Below, piece by piece: positions 51,527 through 62,107 of a stretch of 64,000 nucleotides of DNA (within the stretch, counting starts at the first letter, position 1; each line of letters begins with the position of its first letter). Below the pieces are notes generated by a model that searched no databases, was not told the DNA's origin, and saw only the letters and a list, made by a program, of their open reading frames with translations. The position numbers and the translations under genes are program-made. The DNA comes from Agriotes lineatus (taxonomy: Eukaryota; Arthropoda; Insecta; Coleoptera; Elateridae), in contig CALNHX010002311.1 of assembly GCA_940337035.1 (NCBI GenBank), forward strand, positions 120,136-184,135. Reading direction: 5' to 3'.

Positions 51527-53296
51527 ATGAATTGAAAGCTCCACGTTGGGCTTGCTATAAATGTGCGATGGATATGCTCTAATAACCCACTTTTGGGAGT
51601 GTTTATAAAATTAATTTAGACTGATTAAAATCTGTCTCGTATTTTTATGTACTTGATCTAAAATAAATGGTAGTATGCCCTTTTAATATTTTATTTAGCT
51701 GCAATTTATTATATCGAAACGCTAGCTCAGTAGAACAATTAACTCTAGTCCCAGGGTGAATTCCTAATAGATTGTAATTTTTACTTGATCTGGTGCGCCA
51801 CTGTACACCAGAATTAGTTCTAATACGCGGTAGCTAACGTATGTAATACTGTCAAAACCTACAAAATGGTTCATATCGTGCAGTCAGCGTTGTTGACTTT
51901 AAAATAAGCAAAATTGTGAACATTTGAAGAGGTATTTATTCAAATCTTTGCGCTTTGGCGATAATTAACAGCTTTTGTTTCAGGCATTAATTTGTTCTAT
52001 GACGTCAGAAGGGACGCCATCTCGATCTCGCAATTGTTTCACCTTCGCCTAACCTCAAATTTGAGAAAACGCTTATAATTTGAACTGCGTCTTTGCTGGA
52101 TGCTGGGATATGCTCAAATCTTGATAAGCAAGGTCTGGTCTCGTATGCACACAAATTTCCGGATGCTAACACTGATACTTTTAGGCTAAATCGGTACCTT
52201 AAAATTTGGTGGTGTTCGTCGCAATGCTCGGGCCCCAGCAGGTATCTGCCTCTGGAACGGTTTTCGCTAGTGTTGCTGTTGTCGGTGGGTCTCCTGCAGT
52301 CCTCCCTGATGCGTAGCAGTAAAAACCCCTGGCTCTTGACCCTTCTTTTGGCCTGAATTCAATATCGGAATCCTGATGTGGACGGCTGCCGACGATTCTC
52401 GGAAGTGCTCTCAATGAAAAATTATTTTTTTGTTGTGGAAAACGCTACAAACATTCCCACATAAACTAGGACACTTGCCCAACATAATGATATACTTTTT
52501 ATGTGTAAATATGGTGTTTTATTATGTTAAAACTTTAATTAAAATGGAGCACAAAAACTACATGTCAAGCTCTTAATTAATTCATTTGTTTTCCTTACTT
52601 CCGTTATTAAAACAAATTCTAATCTATTACTATGGTTACAAAGCTAACGGAAATTAGTTTTGATCAAATTAAGTACATTATGGAAATAAGTTTGATTACA
52701 AATTATTAAATCTACAAATTTCTTATAACTAAAATATTGTCCATTTCTTAATTTTAAAATGTCTCTTTGCGCCACAAACACGTTTTATTATTTGCTCTTC
52801 TTTTTTTTTACTCGCGTTAATTGTACTGATTATTTTATAGAGTTCATTTCTTAATAATTGTTTTTCCATGTCCTGTCTGCCTTCTAATTTTCTCTTTGCA
52901 ACGTATTATTATTTTATTCTGGCTTTCTTTACCTTTTTTAGATTGCTCACAAATTTCCCTGCTTAGCTGTATTGAAATCTACGCTTCATTGACGTGCACA
53001 TAGCGAACCTTTTTGTGACTATTTATTTCTTTCGGTTCGGCTATTCATTCTGCACAAACCTAATATTTAATTACCTAATTTGAACGTTAACTTCGACCCT
53101 GTGAAAAACAAGCTTTGGCCTTTGCGTTCCTTACTCAATTAATTTATTAATACTGGCATCTCTTTTCCAATGCATTTACTGATTGAAATTTAAGCTTAGT
53201 ATTGCAGTTACATAAAACACCTCAACTCTGTGCTTATTGACTTGTTTCTTAAGTTGTACTGCTAGCAGAGTCGAGTCGTGGGCCTAAGACCATTAC
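51527..53296. mobile_element. 1.77-kb insertion splitting the second RTE LINE
   Basis: LINE sequence breaks after ...AAAAAACTAATATA and resumes at about 53,297 with TAATACAATCGTGAAGAGC, which continues the same protein region (KLIY | NTIVKSILSYSCEVW). The insert has no coding domain I recognise; 52,080-52,410 is GC-richer. AATATA at both edges may be a target duplication. Could be a solo LTR; unproven. Confidence 0.45.
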
Positions 53297-53740
53297 AATA
53301 TAATACAATCGTGAAGAGCATATTGTCATACAGCTGCGAAGTCTGGCAAATAAAGGACAGAATGACAAAAACATTGAATGCAATCGAAATGGACTTTTGG
53401 AGAAGAGATGCGGCCAAATCGCGGAGAGACAGGTTAGTGACGAGAGAATTCGAGAAATAATGAGAATATCTCATACAACAGTGGACGACATACGGAAAAA
53501 AATTTAGATGGTATGGGCATGTTTAACGTATGAGGGAGGAAAGGCTACCGAAACAAATATTAATATGGAAACCAGCTGGTAAAAGAAAACGAGGGAGATC
53601 TATAAGAAGTTGGCGTGAGGGAATAGATGAAGAGATCAAAGAAAGAGAGAGATAGATGGAGATTAATGGCATGACAGAGAACAATGGAGATTGGGTATCG
53701 GAAGACGTCGTAGAACGTTATAAACCGATATAATTATATT
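53297..53740 (+). pseudogene. Second RTE-like LINE, 3' part
   Basis: Encodes IVKSILSYSCEVWQI, then in other frames the RWYGHV-RMREERLPKQI region and KRKRGRSIRSWREGID, the conserved C-terminal tail of the clade. Broken by stops. Confidence 0.75.
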
Positions 53741-54455
53741 GTTGTGGTCTTAATGCTTTTATTTTTTTATTTTATTTAAATTTACTATTGTTCTCAGGGT
53801 GTTATCAAAATTGGTTCTAAATCTTATCTTTCGGTCCACAGCTTGAGCATGCACTCGTAATAACTTTAATTGTTCGGCTCTTAATCTCTGGGTTACTGTT
53901 GAATTTAAATAGGATATACACAATAAAATTTATTATACTTTAAATTGAGGCAATTGTATTTATTAAAACTATATCTGCATTTTTCATATTTGATAACCTT
54001 TGTTTATATACTTGTAAACTAATTATTTGCATTAAATTCAATTTTATACTAGCTATACTGTATGTTTACATAAGTTAATCATTTAATTATTATTGTTTAT
54101 TTTATTGAATTACTGTTTATTTTATTCAATTTATTAGACGTAATATTTCCGTTGTTTATTTGAATTAAATTTCATATTCTTAAGTAGCAGCTAAATAATT
54201 GTGATTATTGCTTTCCTTTTCAGATCTGTTTTATTTCTAATTGAAGTTCTATACACTTACTTGGTAATGTCTTCTTTCTTCGAGCTCTATTTATCTTCTA
54301 TGTATTCCAATTCAATTGATATCTGCATCAGCTATCCTTCTCGTTGTAGTCAGCAATTCTTTTTGACCATAGGTTTTATGCACTCACTTAGTCTTTCTCG
54401 ATTTTACACTTATTTCTTCTATATGACACCCCTTATTTGTATGAAATTATATAAT
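53741..54455. other. Intergenic, no recognised feature
   Basis: AT-rich. The ORF at 54,201-54,497 has no recognisable domain. Confidence 0.3.
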
Positions 54456-54769
54456 TGTACAGTTGTGGCCCCTACAAACTCAGACACCGACTTTTGAAAC
54501 ATTCTGTGATGGACAAGAAATTTAGGCAGGCCTGTTATTCGCTTGGCACTGTTTATGTTGGTGGCACTGTTAGTTTATGTCAAATTCGAGATTAGTAGGT
54601 TAGGTTTTGCGTCAGTTTTGACACAGATTGACGCAAAACCTAACCTGTTAATCTCGGATTTGACATGGACTTACAGTGCCAAGCGAATGACAGGCCGGCC
54701 TAAATTTCTTGTCCATTACAGAATGTGTCAAAAGTCGGTGTCTGAGTTTGTAGGGGCCGCAACTGTACA
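54456..54769. repeat. Long inverted-repeat element O, 314 bp
   Basis: Arms of about 140 bp: TGTACAGTTGTGGCCCCTAC at the left against GTAGGGGCCGCAACTGTACA at the right, with pairing continuing through GACACCGACTTTTGA, ACAAGAAATTTAGGCAGGCC and GCTTGGCACTG. The centre is the foldback core GTCAAATTCGAG...GGTTAGGTTTTGCGTCA. The left arm has 18 extra bases (TTTATGTTGGTGGCACTG), a remnant of the core's own outer end. Confidence 0.9.
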
Positions 54770-54839
54770 TATCAGTATTGTATCATGTAAAATTGAACAT
54801 TTAATTCAGTTTGAAATTGAACTTGTGTCAATCGAATAA

Positions 54840-55029
54840 TTTTTATTTGAAATCGGCATTAAAGTACCTCGAAATCGCCATTAAAATACGAGAAATCGCC
54901 ATTAAAGTAATCCATTGTTTTACGACATTTTTGTAGGTGGCGAGGCGACAGGTAAACGTCAAGCGACGTTAACATAACCTACAAATGTTGGTTAAAGTGT
55001 TGTAATTTCTCGATTTCAAATAAAACATA
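54840..55029. repeat. Short tandem repeat of GAAATCGCCATTAAAGTA
   Basis: Three degenerate units at 54,848-54,915. A complementary AATTTCTCGATTTCAAATAA near 55,005-55,025 mirrors the TTATTTGAAATCG at 54,842, so the stretch may be a further small inverted-repeat element. Confidence 0.45.
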
Positions 55030-55157
55030 ATGTACTCCTCGGCACTGAAGTTCCTTTTTATCCCTCATGTGGTTTATTTGCCTTAGCCCTACGCTACGGG
55101 CCTCGGCAACTAAATTCACATTCGTGATAAAAAGCTAAACTTCAGTGCCTTGGTATA
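55030..55157. repeat. Hairpin E
   Basis: GTACTCCTCGGCACTGAAGT against ACTTCAGTGCCTTGGTATAC; pairing continues via TTTTTATC...CATGTG to a tip CCCTACGCTACGGG. Confidence 0.85.
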
Positions 55158-55168
55158 CAATAGTTATT

Positions 55169-55213
55169 TATGTACCAAGTCAGTAAAGATACTTTACTGA
55201 CGTGGTGCATACA
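55169..55213. repeat. Short hairpin next to the recombinase element
   Basis: TATGTACCAAGTCAGTAAAG against CTTTACTGACGTGGTGCATA with almost no loop. Confidence 0.85.
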
Positions 55214-55216
55214 AAA

Positions 55217-55955
55217 TTTTATCGCCAACCGTAAAAATGTATAGTTAAAAAAATGGAGATATGACTAATCACATTTTAATCTAACATAATTACTACAATC
55301 ATATCAAATTGGTGTTGAAAAGTTTGTATAAACTACCTTCATCATCAAGTAGATTTCATCCGGTGCATTTAGTAAAAATGTAAGTATTTCTTCTTGTGAA
55401 AGAGTTTTGGACTTTTTTGGAATATGATTTCTTCCTTTTTGTTTTAAAAAAGCCGTAAGTTTTTTATATGTGCTAATGTCAACGTCTTTTTTACTGAAAG
55501 GGTGGTTTTCACCATGGAATAATACGACCACATTGAAGAAGGAGAATACTTTTTCGATAAATCGCAAAAATACGCCAGTAAAACGTTTTCACTATATTCT
55601 TTAATTCCTTGTTTTTTTGCACCACTCCATAAATATGTCATACTGGCGATTGTATTTTTCGACTGATATTTCTGGTAGAATTTCGAAAGACGTCTCTAAC
55701 GACTACTTCTGAATTTCAGGCGGCGTGCACTGAATGCCTTCTTCCATTATTTTCAATAAATAATTTACGACAAAACTTTTGCTGTTGCAGTCGTGACAGC
55801 GACAAACGATTTTTGTTTAATGTCATACAGTCATGGTTATGTTGATAAATATTAGTGGCAGGTAAAGTGTTTGGTTTTTACAGTAAGATAAAGTGTTTGT
55901 TTACTTCCGAATATCGCTATGGTAATGCATGGCTCTATTGACGGTTGGCGATAAT
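55217..55955. mobile_element. TIR element carrying a tyrosine-recombinase fragment
   Basis: TTTTATCGCCAACCGT at 55,217-55,232 and its complement ACGGTTGGCGATAA at about 55,940-55,954 face each other around the truncated recombinase gene. Hairpins lie directly outside on both sides (55,169-55,213 and 55,957-56,082). Confidence 0.5.
55304..55747 (-). pseudogene. Crypton-like tyrosine recombinase, N-terminal part only
   Basis: A start MEEGIQCTPPEIQK, then a TAG, then VEKYNRQYDIFMEWCKK; after a frameshift KEYSENVLLAYFCDLSKKYS, SMWSYYSMVKTTL, and in the other frame DVDISTYKKLTAFLKQKG, IPKKSKTLSQEEILTFL and IYLMMKVV. This is the SAM-like core-binding region and the start of the catalytic domain of insect Crypton-like tyrosine recombinases (family pattern from memory). 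The sequence ends before the catalytic Arg-His-Arg-Tyr residues, so it is truncated as well as broken. Family members cut and rejoin DNA through a Tyr linkage and are normally not associated with TIRs. Confidence 0.65.
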
Positions 55956-55956
55956 A

Positions 55957-56082
55957 GTATATTATTATATGAGCGATTATGACAGCCGTTATTCACGAAG
56001 ATGACATTTGCGCCACAAGCCGAAGGCACGTGGCGCAAGTCATCTGAGTGAATAATGGCCATAATCGCGAATATAATACGAT
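55957..56082. repeat. Hairpin F
   Basis: GAGCGATTATGACAGCCGTT against AATGGCCATAATCGCGA, followed by ATTCAC...GATGAC/GTCATC and TGCGCCAC/GTGGCGCA to a tip AAGCCGAAGGCA. Confidence 0.9.
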
Positions 56083-56085
56083 ATT

Positions 56086-56352
56086 TTATCTACTTCTATG
56101 CAATAGGAGCCTTGTGTTCATATTTCAGCATTATGACATGTGTGACAGCTGTTAACTTCAAAAGTCATTTAATAATAAGAATTAATTTTGTGATTGGCTA
56201 CAACCTATTGAATAATCAAAATAGAATTTTCTGATTGGTTGCAATTTGCAAACTATTGAATAATGAAAATAGAATTTTATGATTGGCTGCAAACCGTGAA
56301 TTATGAATCATAATTCATGGCCATTGTGCAGTAGGAGTAGATAAACTACTAT
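56086..56352. mobile_element. Short TIR element (TTTATCTACT ends), 267 bp
   Basis: TTTTATCTACTTCTATGCAA at the left and the complement of TGCAGTAGGAGTAGATAAAC at the right. The inside has repeated TGATTGGCTGCAA-like words (three copies, about 60 bp apart). It directly follows hairpin F. Confidence 0.65.
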
Positions 56353-57405
56353 TATACCCCCTTTGTTCTTGTTATTTTAAAAAAATGTACCCGCCAAAAA
56401 TCTTGGTTATACCAATCGATAATACAGATTTCTATTTTCAATCTTTATGAGTTTTGTATTTGTCATGAATCATACTTTTAAGGTTAACAGTTCTCAATTG
56501 TGTCCCTCTCCAATTATATGATGATATTAACCCTTTTATACACCAAATATTGCGATGGTATTTAGCCCTCCACTCAACTCTAGTTGCAGTGCAAACAAAT
56601 TATAAATCAAATCACAAAAGCACAGAGTTGTGATAATTCACACAACTGTAAAATTTCACATAATTTGTCAGTCCGTAATTACATTGGCAAAAATGGCCAG
56701 TAGCATTGAGATTATTAGAACACATAGGCAAAGAAAGAAACTCTATTTTCATAAGTTGGAATCATTGATGTAATTTTAGCGTAATATAAAAGGTTTGTGC
56801 GACGTAAAGCTAAACCCATTTGAATAAAACTGGCACAGAAAGGTTCGAAATATGTTCAGTATAAAAGAAGCGTAAAAATTAAAGTAATTAACATGTGGAC
56901 AATTTTACGAGCATTTTAAAATAAGAGGTAAGAATAAAAAGGATCATAGATGAACTGTGCAGAATGCATAAATCAGGCAAATAAAGAAATTACTACATGC
57001 TACAGCAAGATGTGAGAATTGAGAAAAAGGAAGCAGGTTTGGTGGAAATTGCAGAAAATAAAATGACAGGATATGAAACAAGAGTGATGTGAAAACGAAT
57101 CAGTGCAGTGGCGGTTTGAACAATCATTGAAATTAAAAAAACAAACTAAGTGGCACAATAAGACAGTGAAAAATCCGAATTTCAAAGGACATTTATTTAG
57201 TATTAAGGTTTTTGTAAACATTTATAATTTAAGTTTGATTTATTTGCAAAAGTAATGTTATTGTACTTGGTTGATTTCCTTTGTTAAAATTGTTTAGATA
57301 GTGTTTTGTTTATAACGACCAGTGGGAGTTAAATAATTGAAGAAATTTTTGAATGACAGATCAGTTTTTGCTCTCCAAATAAATTAGAATTTTATATAGT
57401 AAACA
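56353..57405. other. Intergenic, no recognised feature
   Basis: AT-rich; no domain-bearing ORF. An ORF on the minus strand at 57,000-57,221 has no recognisable domain. Confidence 0.3.
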
Positions 57406-57870
57406 TTAAAATAGAGAGTTATAAAAGGTACCAGTGTGTTCAGAATCTTGAGGAGTACCAGCACAAATGAAGGTAGCAAAATCCACGTCCTGAAATTATT
57501 TTGCTTCGGCTACCTCCTTCGGACCAGAACGGCAGCGACGTCAGCTTTCGGACCAGCAAGAATCCACAACCGTAGGGGTTCTGGAGCTTATGCTAGGTGC
57601 ACCAGCTAGTCAGCCCAGTAAATACGAGCAACAGCAGCCATTCCATCGACCGGGGGGCCCCAGCTTCCACAGCAAGCACCAGAGAGGGGTCCGTGCAAGC
57701 GGCCACGATCATACAATTTAAGGTCAGTGTGTGCGAACAAATAACCGGAGCTAGAGGCTTGGAAAGTAGTACCATACCTAAAGCACAACTCGAAGCGAAT
57801 TCCATTGAATTTTTTTGTCCATGAGCAGCCAATTGTCCAGGAATTGTATTTTTAATCGTCATTTGGAGGT
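57406..57870 (+). other. GC-richer block with a TATA box, possible exon or retroelement promoter
   Basis: TTATAAAAGG at 57,419-57,428 is followed by a TCAG start-like motif at about 57,440 and about 430 bp of balanced composition with open frames on both strands (75-89 codons) that have no known domain. It could be a host first exon or an LTR/SINE-like promoter. Nothing decides between these. Confidence 0.25.
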
Positions 57871-58330
57871 TAGAAAAAACAAACGCACGTTAAGCGTCCT
57901 TTCCAAACAAATTAAGGCGCGAAAATTACAAACTTAGCGGATAATTTGTTCATTAATTCCTTTAAAAACTTAAACAAAAACGCGAGCTGTACGCATAGTT
58001 CGAAGTTGTTTTGGCCACTTATTTTGACAGACAAGGCAGCACCTCCGCGCTGCAATTTAATTTCATTTATATGCAGTGGCGTACCGTTTTACATTCAAAT
58101 ATTTTAACAAATCAAGGATCCCAAACCCGTATGAGATATGAGTTTCATGACTTTCAGAGCTAGCTTATTAATTTTCTTAGCAGATGAATGAATTATTAAT
58201 TGAGGACATACTACCGTTTATAACATTCCTAACTAGAATCCAGAAATGATAATAAATAATTTCATCAGCCAAAATTCGAATCGAATGAAACCAAGTATTG
58301 TGTAGTGACCGTATTTATTTGAAAATTACT
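57871..58330. other. Intergenic, no recognised feature
   Basis: AT-rich; nothing supported. Confidence 0.3.
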
Positions 58331-58647
58331 TATTTTATGTCCTACCAGTACATTAATTGAAATTAATGACTCTATTTTAAGGTATCTTAAGATACAAAAT
58401 AACGCTCCAGGGCAATTATTTTCTTCATAAGAACACTAGGGTTATTATGAAAAATTAACAGTATTTGTTTCCATGGATACACCTGTATTATGCACCACTG
58501 TCAGAATAAAATTAATGACAGCTCAGCTAATGTCACAAATCTAACTTAGATCAGCTAACTAGATCAATCTTAAATACTATATCATAGTAATTATATGAAT
58601 TGAATATGAATATGAATTAGGTAAGAAAATTTGGTAGGACATAAAAC
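58331..58647. mobile_element. Short TIR element (TTTATGTCCTACCA ends), about 317 bp
   Basis: TTTTATGTCCTACCAGTA near 58,331 and its partner TTGGTAGGACATAAAA near 58,631-58,646. Directly followed by hairpin G. Non-coding. Confidence 0.65.
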
Positions 58648-58778
58648 CTTGAAGGCACCACGGGCATTATGAGCTAAGAGCTCGCGATTGTTGTACACAC
58701 CTCGGGCCAAAGACCCTCGGTTAGTACACTAACAATCTTGGGCTTTTATTTTACTCATAATGCCCTTAGTACCTTAAT
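58645..58778. repeat. Hairpin G
   Basis: CACGGGCATTATGAG against CTCATAATGCCCTTAG; inner pairing GATTGTTGTACAC/GTACACTAACAATC and a tip CTCGGGCCAAAGACCCTCG. Confidence 0.85.
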
Positions 58779-58867
58779 AACTATAAATAATAATATAAAA
58801 ACAAATCAGTATACGAGTCATTACAATATGTAAGAATTAAACTTTTGTTTTATCTTTTATGCTAATA

Positions 58868-59294
58868 GAGAGTTTGAGCACGTGATACGTTATACGCTAA
58901 CGCTATTTTAAGGCAACTGCGCAGGCGCAGAAAATACCGTAACGCTCAACACTTATCGGAGCACGTTATTTCACTACGAATAGCATAGAGGTTTACCGTA
59001 AACGCTAAGTTGGTTTGTGAGGTTGCGTTACGATGCCTAATTTCTTGTAATAGTTATGTTATTTAAGTAATTACTGCTCCTTGTATTTACTTACCAATAA
59101 TTAACAAACTGAGGAAGTATACTACAACCTTTCAATATTTGCCAAATTGTGAGGTTATGTTCAAATACTGTTTGTTATACTAAATAGTTGTTCTCAAACT
59201 CTATAAAATGATACCCTCCCGTAAAAGTTTATCGTTACTAGTCATGTGACTTTATCGTTAACGGGAAGTTTAACGTCGAAGTGCTCAAACTCTC
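58868..59294. mobile_element. MITE, 427 bp, with 5-bp target duplication
   Basis: GAGAGTTTGAGCAC at the left and GTGCTCAAACTCTC at the right; TAATA on both sides (58,863-58,867 and 59,295-59,299). Non-coding. Confidence 0.75.
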
Positions 59295-59559
59295 TAATAT
59301 GTACTTCTTTCAGATAAAGCCTGACCATCAGAATAACGTTCAATTCATTTGAATTACAATTGCAACCACAAATGGACTATTTATTAATTATATGCTAATA
59401 CCATTGTAAGAAATAGGCATTCTAATGATAATAGTATATTCAGGGCCGTAGCCAGGGGTACGCCAGGGCAGGCCGAGCCTGCCCTGGAAAGTTTTGAGCC
59501 TGCCCTGGCCGCTAGCTAGAGCTTGCTAAGGATGTTGCAATTTCTACGCATAATTATTG

Positions 59560-60995
59560 GGCTAATCTTGTTCGACAAAATTATTTGATTGACATAATGG
59601 CAGAAATGGTTTCTCAAAGCATCATCAACGATATCTGCAATGCTGATGTTCCATGGTTTTGTATTTTAGAGGATGGCACATACAATTAAAATAATCAAGA
59701 AAACATTGCAATGGGAGTTCGATACGTTATCGCCGGAAAAGCGAAACAATCTATTTTAACGATAAAAACGTCAACTGATTTGAACGTTGGGATATTTACA
59801 GGCTTAACCTTAAAAGTGCTTAACGATTATAACTTAGATACTTCTAAAATTTTAAGTCAGTGTTATGATGGAGCAGCTGTCATGAGTGGACAAAAAGGGG
59901 AGTGCAAACATTACTCCAAAATCGTCTAAACAGAACAATGTCTTTGTGCATTGTCGCAATAATCAATTGCCCCTGATATTTGTGAAAGCTATAAAAGAAA
60001 TATCAGCAATTAAGCAATATTTCGATCAATGCTCTATGAGTCTATGCTATACATGTTTCTTAAAAAAGGAGGTATTTCGAAGGTTTACGATGGACACGCA
60101 CTGTGTCGTTTGGAACAGCGTTGGAGCGGTTATTTGGACGTTACTCGCACAGTTTTCAATAATTATGGAAAAATAATCCAAGCACCAAGCACTACAAAAA
60201 ATATCAAAGAGCAGAGATGTTGACGATGACTGTTGTAGAAAGTAGTGATTTGTTCAAAATTATTTAGTCTAAAGGTTGTACATTTTGCATGGTGTTCATG
60301 AAAAAAGTTTTAGAAACTATTCCGCTTGCTGATAAATTACTTCAAGCGCACGAAGCCAGTTTGAAAGACTCTATGGTTGTCATAACCTCGGTAGTGGATT
60401 CCCTTATCTCCTACAGAAATTACCACGTTTACAAAGAAATCGATGCCAAAATCAATACGGATTTCAATGGTGCTGAAGATGACATTTTCACAAAAAAAAA
60501 CAAGGAAAGACAAACACTGGATGTCATCCTGGTCGAAATGAAAAGAAGATTTGTAGAAAACGATAAGCTCCTAATTGCAGTTTTCAGTGCCGAGGAAGAA
60601 CATTGATTTAGAGAAATTCACATTTTTGCAAAACTTTGAGTATAAAACTTCCATCCTCAGAAGAGATTACAGTGGTCAACCAATTTATATAAATCCAGAA
60701 GAGAGAAAACCCTGGTTTATCTGTCTTCGATATCATTTTTCAGCAACGAGTTGCATTCGCCGAAACTTATAATTTATTGGCGACTGCCACAGCTTTTGGC
60801 GGTAGCACGCGACTTGCGACTTCTCTGTATTGACAAGGATTAATCGTCCACAGCAACTTTAAGTACCACCAACAAATGTCCAATTTGAACTTTTTTGCAT
60901 ACGAACAAAATCATACAAAAACTCTAAACCTTGACTTACTTTTGAAAAATTTAATTAGCAGAAGAACCGACGATTACAACTTTTCTAATTTTTAA
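59560..60995 (+). pseudogene. hAT transposase (DUF4371/ZMYM-type), 5'-deleted and broken
   Basis: Begins mid-domain: the LEDGTYN/ENIAMGVRYV strand (first catalytic Asp region; expected DxT), then LKVLNDYNLDTSKILSQCYDG and AAVMSGQKG, which are characteristic of the family; HCRNNQL matches the usual C-x-x-H region (HCxNHxL). Next LEQRWSGYLDV and the helical insertion around 60,289-60,606 (105 open codons), then VYLSSISFF and the C-terminal NLLATATAFGGSTRLATSLY-like dimerisation end. Several shifts and stops and loss of the N-terminal BED/zinc-finger region; non-functional. Confidence 0.8.
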
Positions 60996-60999
60996 ATTT

Positions 61000-61920
61000 T
61001 TTTGTATGTACCATTATAATTAAATATGTGAGTAAATAAAAAGTTACCGTGACATGTTTTCAGTTTTCTGTATAAGTACGAACAAAAGTATTGTGAGAAA
61101 AGAGCTCTTTATGTATTTCGATATTTCTTTCCTAACCCAAAATATCAGTAAAAGAAATTAAAACTCGAAATAATGTCGCCAGTATTACATCCTAATTATA
61201 GTTCTTTTAGCAAAATATATAGTATAAATTGACTGTTCAAATACCAACATTATATTTAAAATGTCAATAATAATTAATACTCATTCAGTATGATAGAATA
61301 TTGCCCTTCTGTCCACACGAATTTTTTTTAGAGTAAATATCGAAATGCGGTTTTCACTAGCGTGTTAGACCCTTATTTGGCTATCTTTTGTTGCAATAAC
61401 GTGATATCGTTGCATTTAATTTTTTTGAGAAAATCCATTTCATATGTAGTGTTGTCGCAAAACGCCCTCTAGCGGCGACACAAGCAATCTAAATCAATCC
61501 GCTCAAAACAGCGTTGATAGCCTGAGAAAAGCCCTTTTCAACGACTCTAAGTTTGGCAAAATCCGTTCAGCCATTTTGGAAGTTATTTACATTTATTTCC
61601 GAATATGTTCCCCCCACCACTTTCCCTTAAGAGATAGAGCAAAAAGCATTTAACGAAAAAGAATCGAATTTATCTCAGCTTTAAAACGGTGTCCATTTTA
61701 GCTATCTGTAATATAAGAATATTTCTCAAAAAACGGGATTTAATATTCAAGAATGCGATTAAGCCCCTTGGTGGCCATTCGAGAAACTTAAAAATAATTT
61801 CCAGTATTTTCTCTTGGCCGCTTTAGTCATAATTTTTTTTACCCCAAGTCTTTATGACAATTACTTTTCGAGATAGGACCGAGAGCCATTCTTATTGGGA
61901 CACCCGGTACTCGTAGATAT
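61000..61920. other. Non-coding right half of the hAT element
   Basis: No ORF or recognisable domain; a GGGACACCCGGTAC-like phrase at about 61,899 resembles MITE ends but no partner was found. Confidence 0.35.
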
Positions 61921-61994
61921 AAAAAGTGGAAAATTTTAGCCTGCCCTGAATTTTTTTGAGCCTGTCCTGATTATACAGTCTGGCTACGACCCTG

Positions 61995-62107
61995 AGTATA
62001 TTATACATCAAGGTAGCGAAGCGCAGTATTATAACCTGAGCGCATGTTAGATACTGAGCGCAAAGCGCGAAGGTTATAAGACGATTCGCTACCGTGGTGT
62101 ATATACT
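61995..62107. repeat. Hairpin H (left tip disrupted by the hAT insertion)
   Basis: ATACATCAAGGTAGCGAA against TTCGCTACCGTGGTGTAT, inner TATTATAACCT/AGGTTATAAGA and GAGCGC/GCGCTC-like pairing. The outer left arm (ATAATAGTATATT) lies before the hAT at 59,428-59,440, since the hAT target duplication is the end of that arm. Confidence 0.8.

Larger units (their letters stand above)
59441..61994 (+). mobile_element. hAT transposon, 2,554 bp, decayed
   Basis: Ends CAGGGCCGTAGCCAGGGG and (complement of right) CAGGGTCGTAGCCAGACT, with subterminal CCTGCCCTGG words, flanked by a perfect 8-bp target duplication AGTATATT (59,433-59,440 and 61,995-62,002). It carries a broken transposase gene in its left half; about 1 kb at the right is non-coding. 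Confidence 0.95.

Noticed and set aside
54201..54497. A membrane protein ORF
   Set aside because: Hydrophobic only because of the T-rich sequence; no conserved motif, and it runs into the inverted-repeat element.
54590..54660. Telomere-like TTAGG repeats in the foldback core
   Set aside because: Only about two units (AACCTAACCT) occur, as part of a palindrome, not a tandem array.
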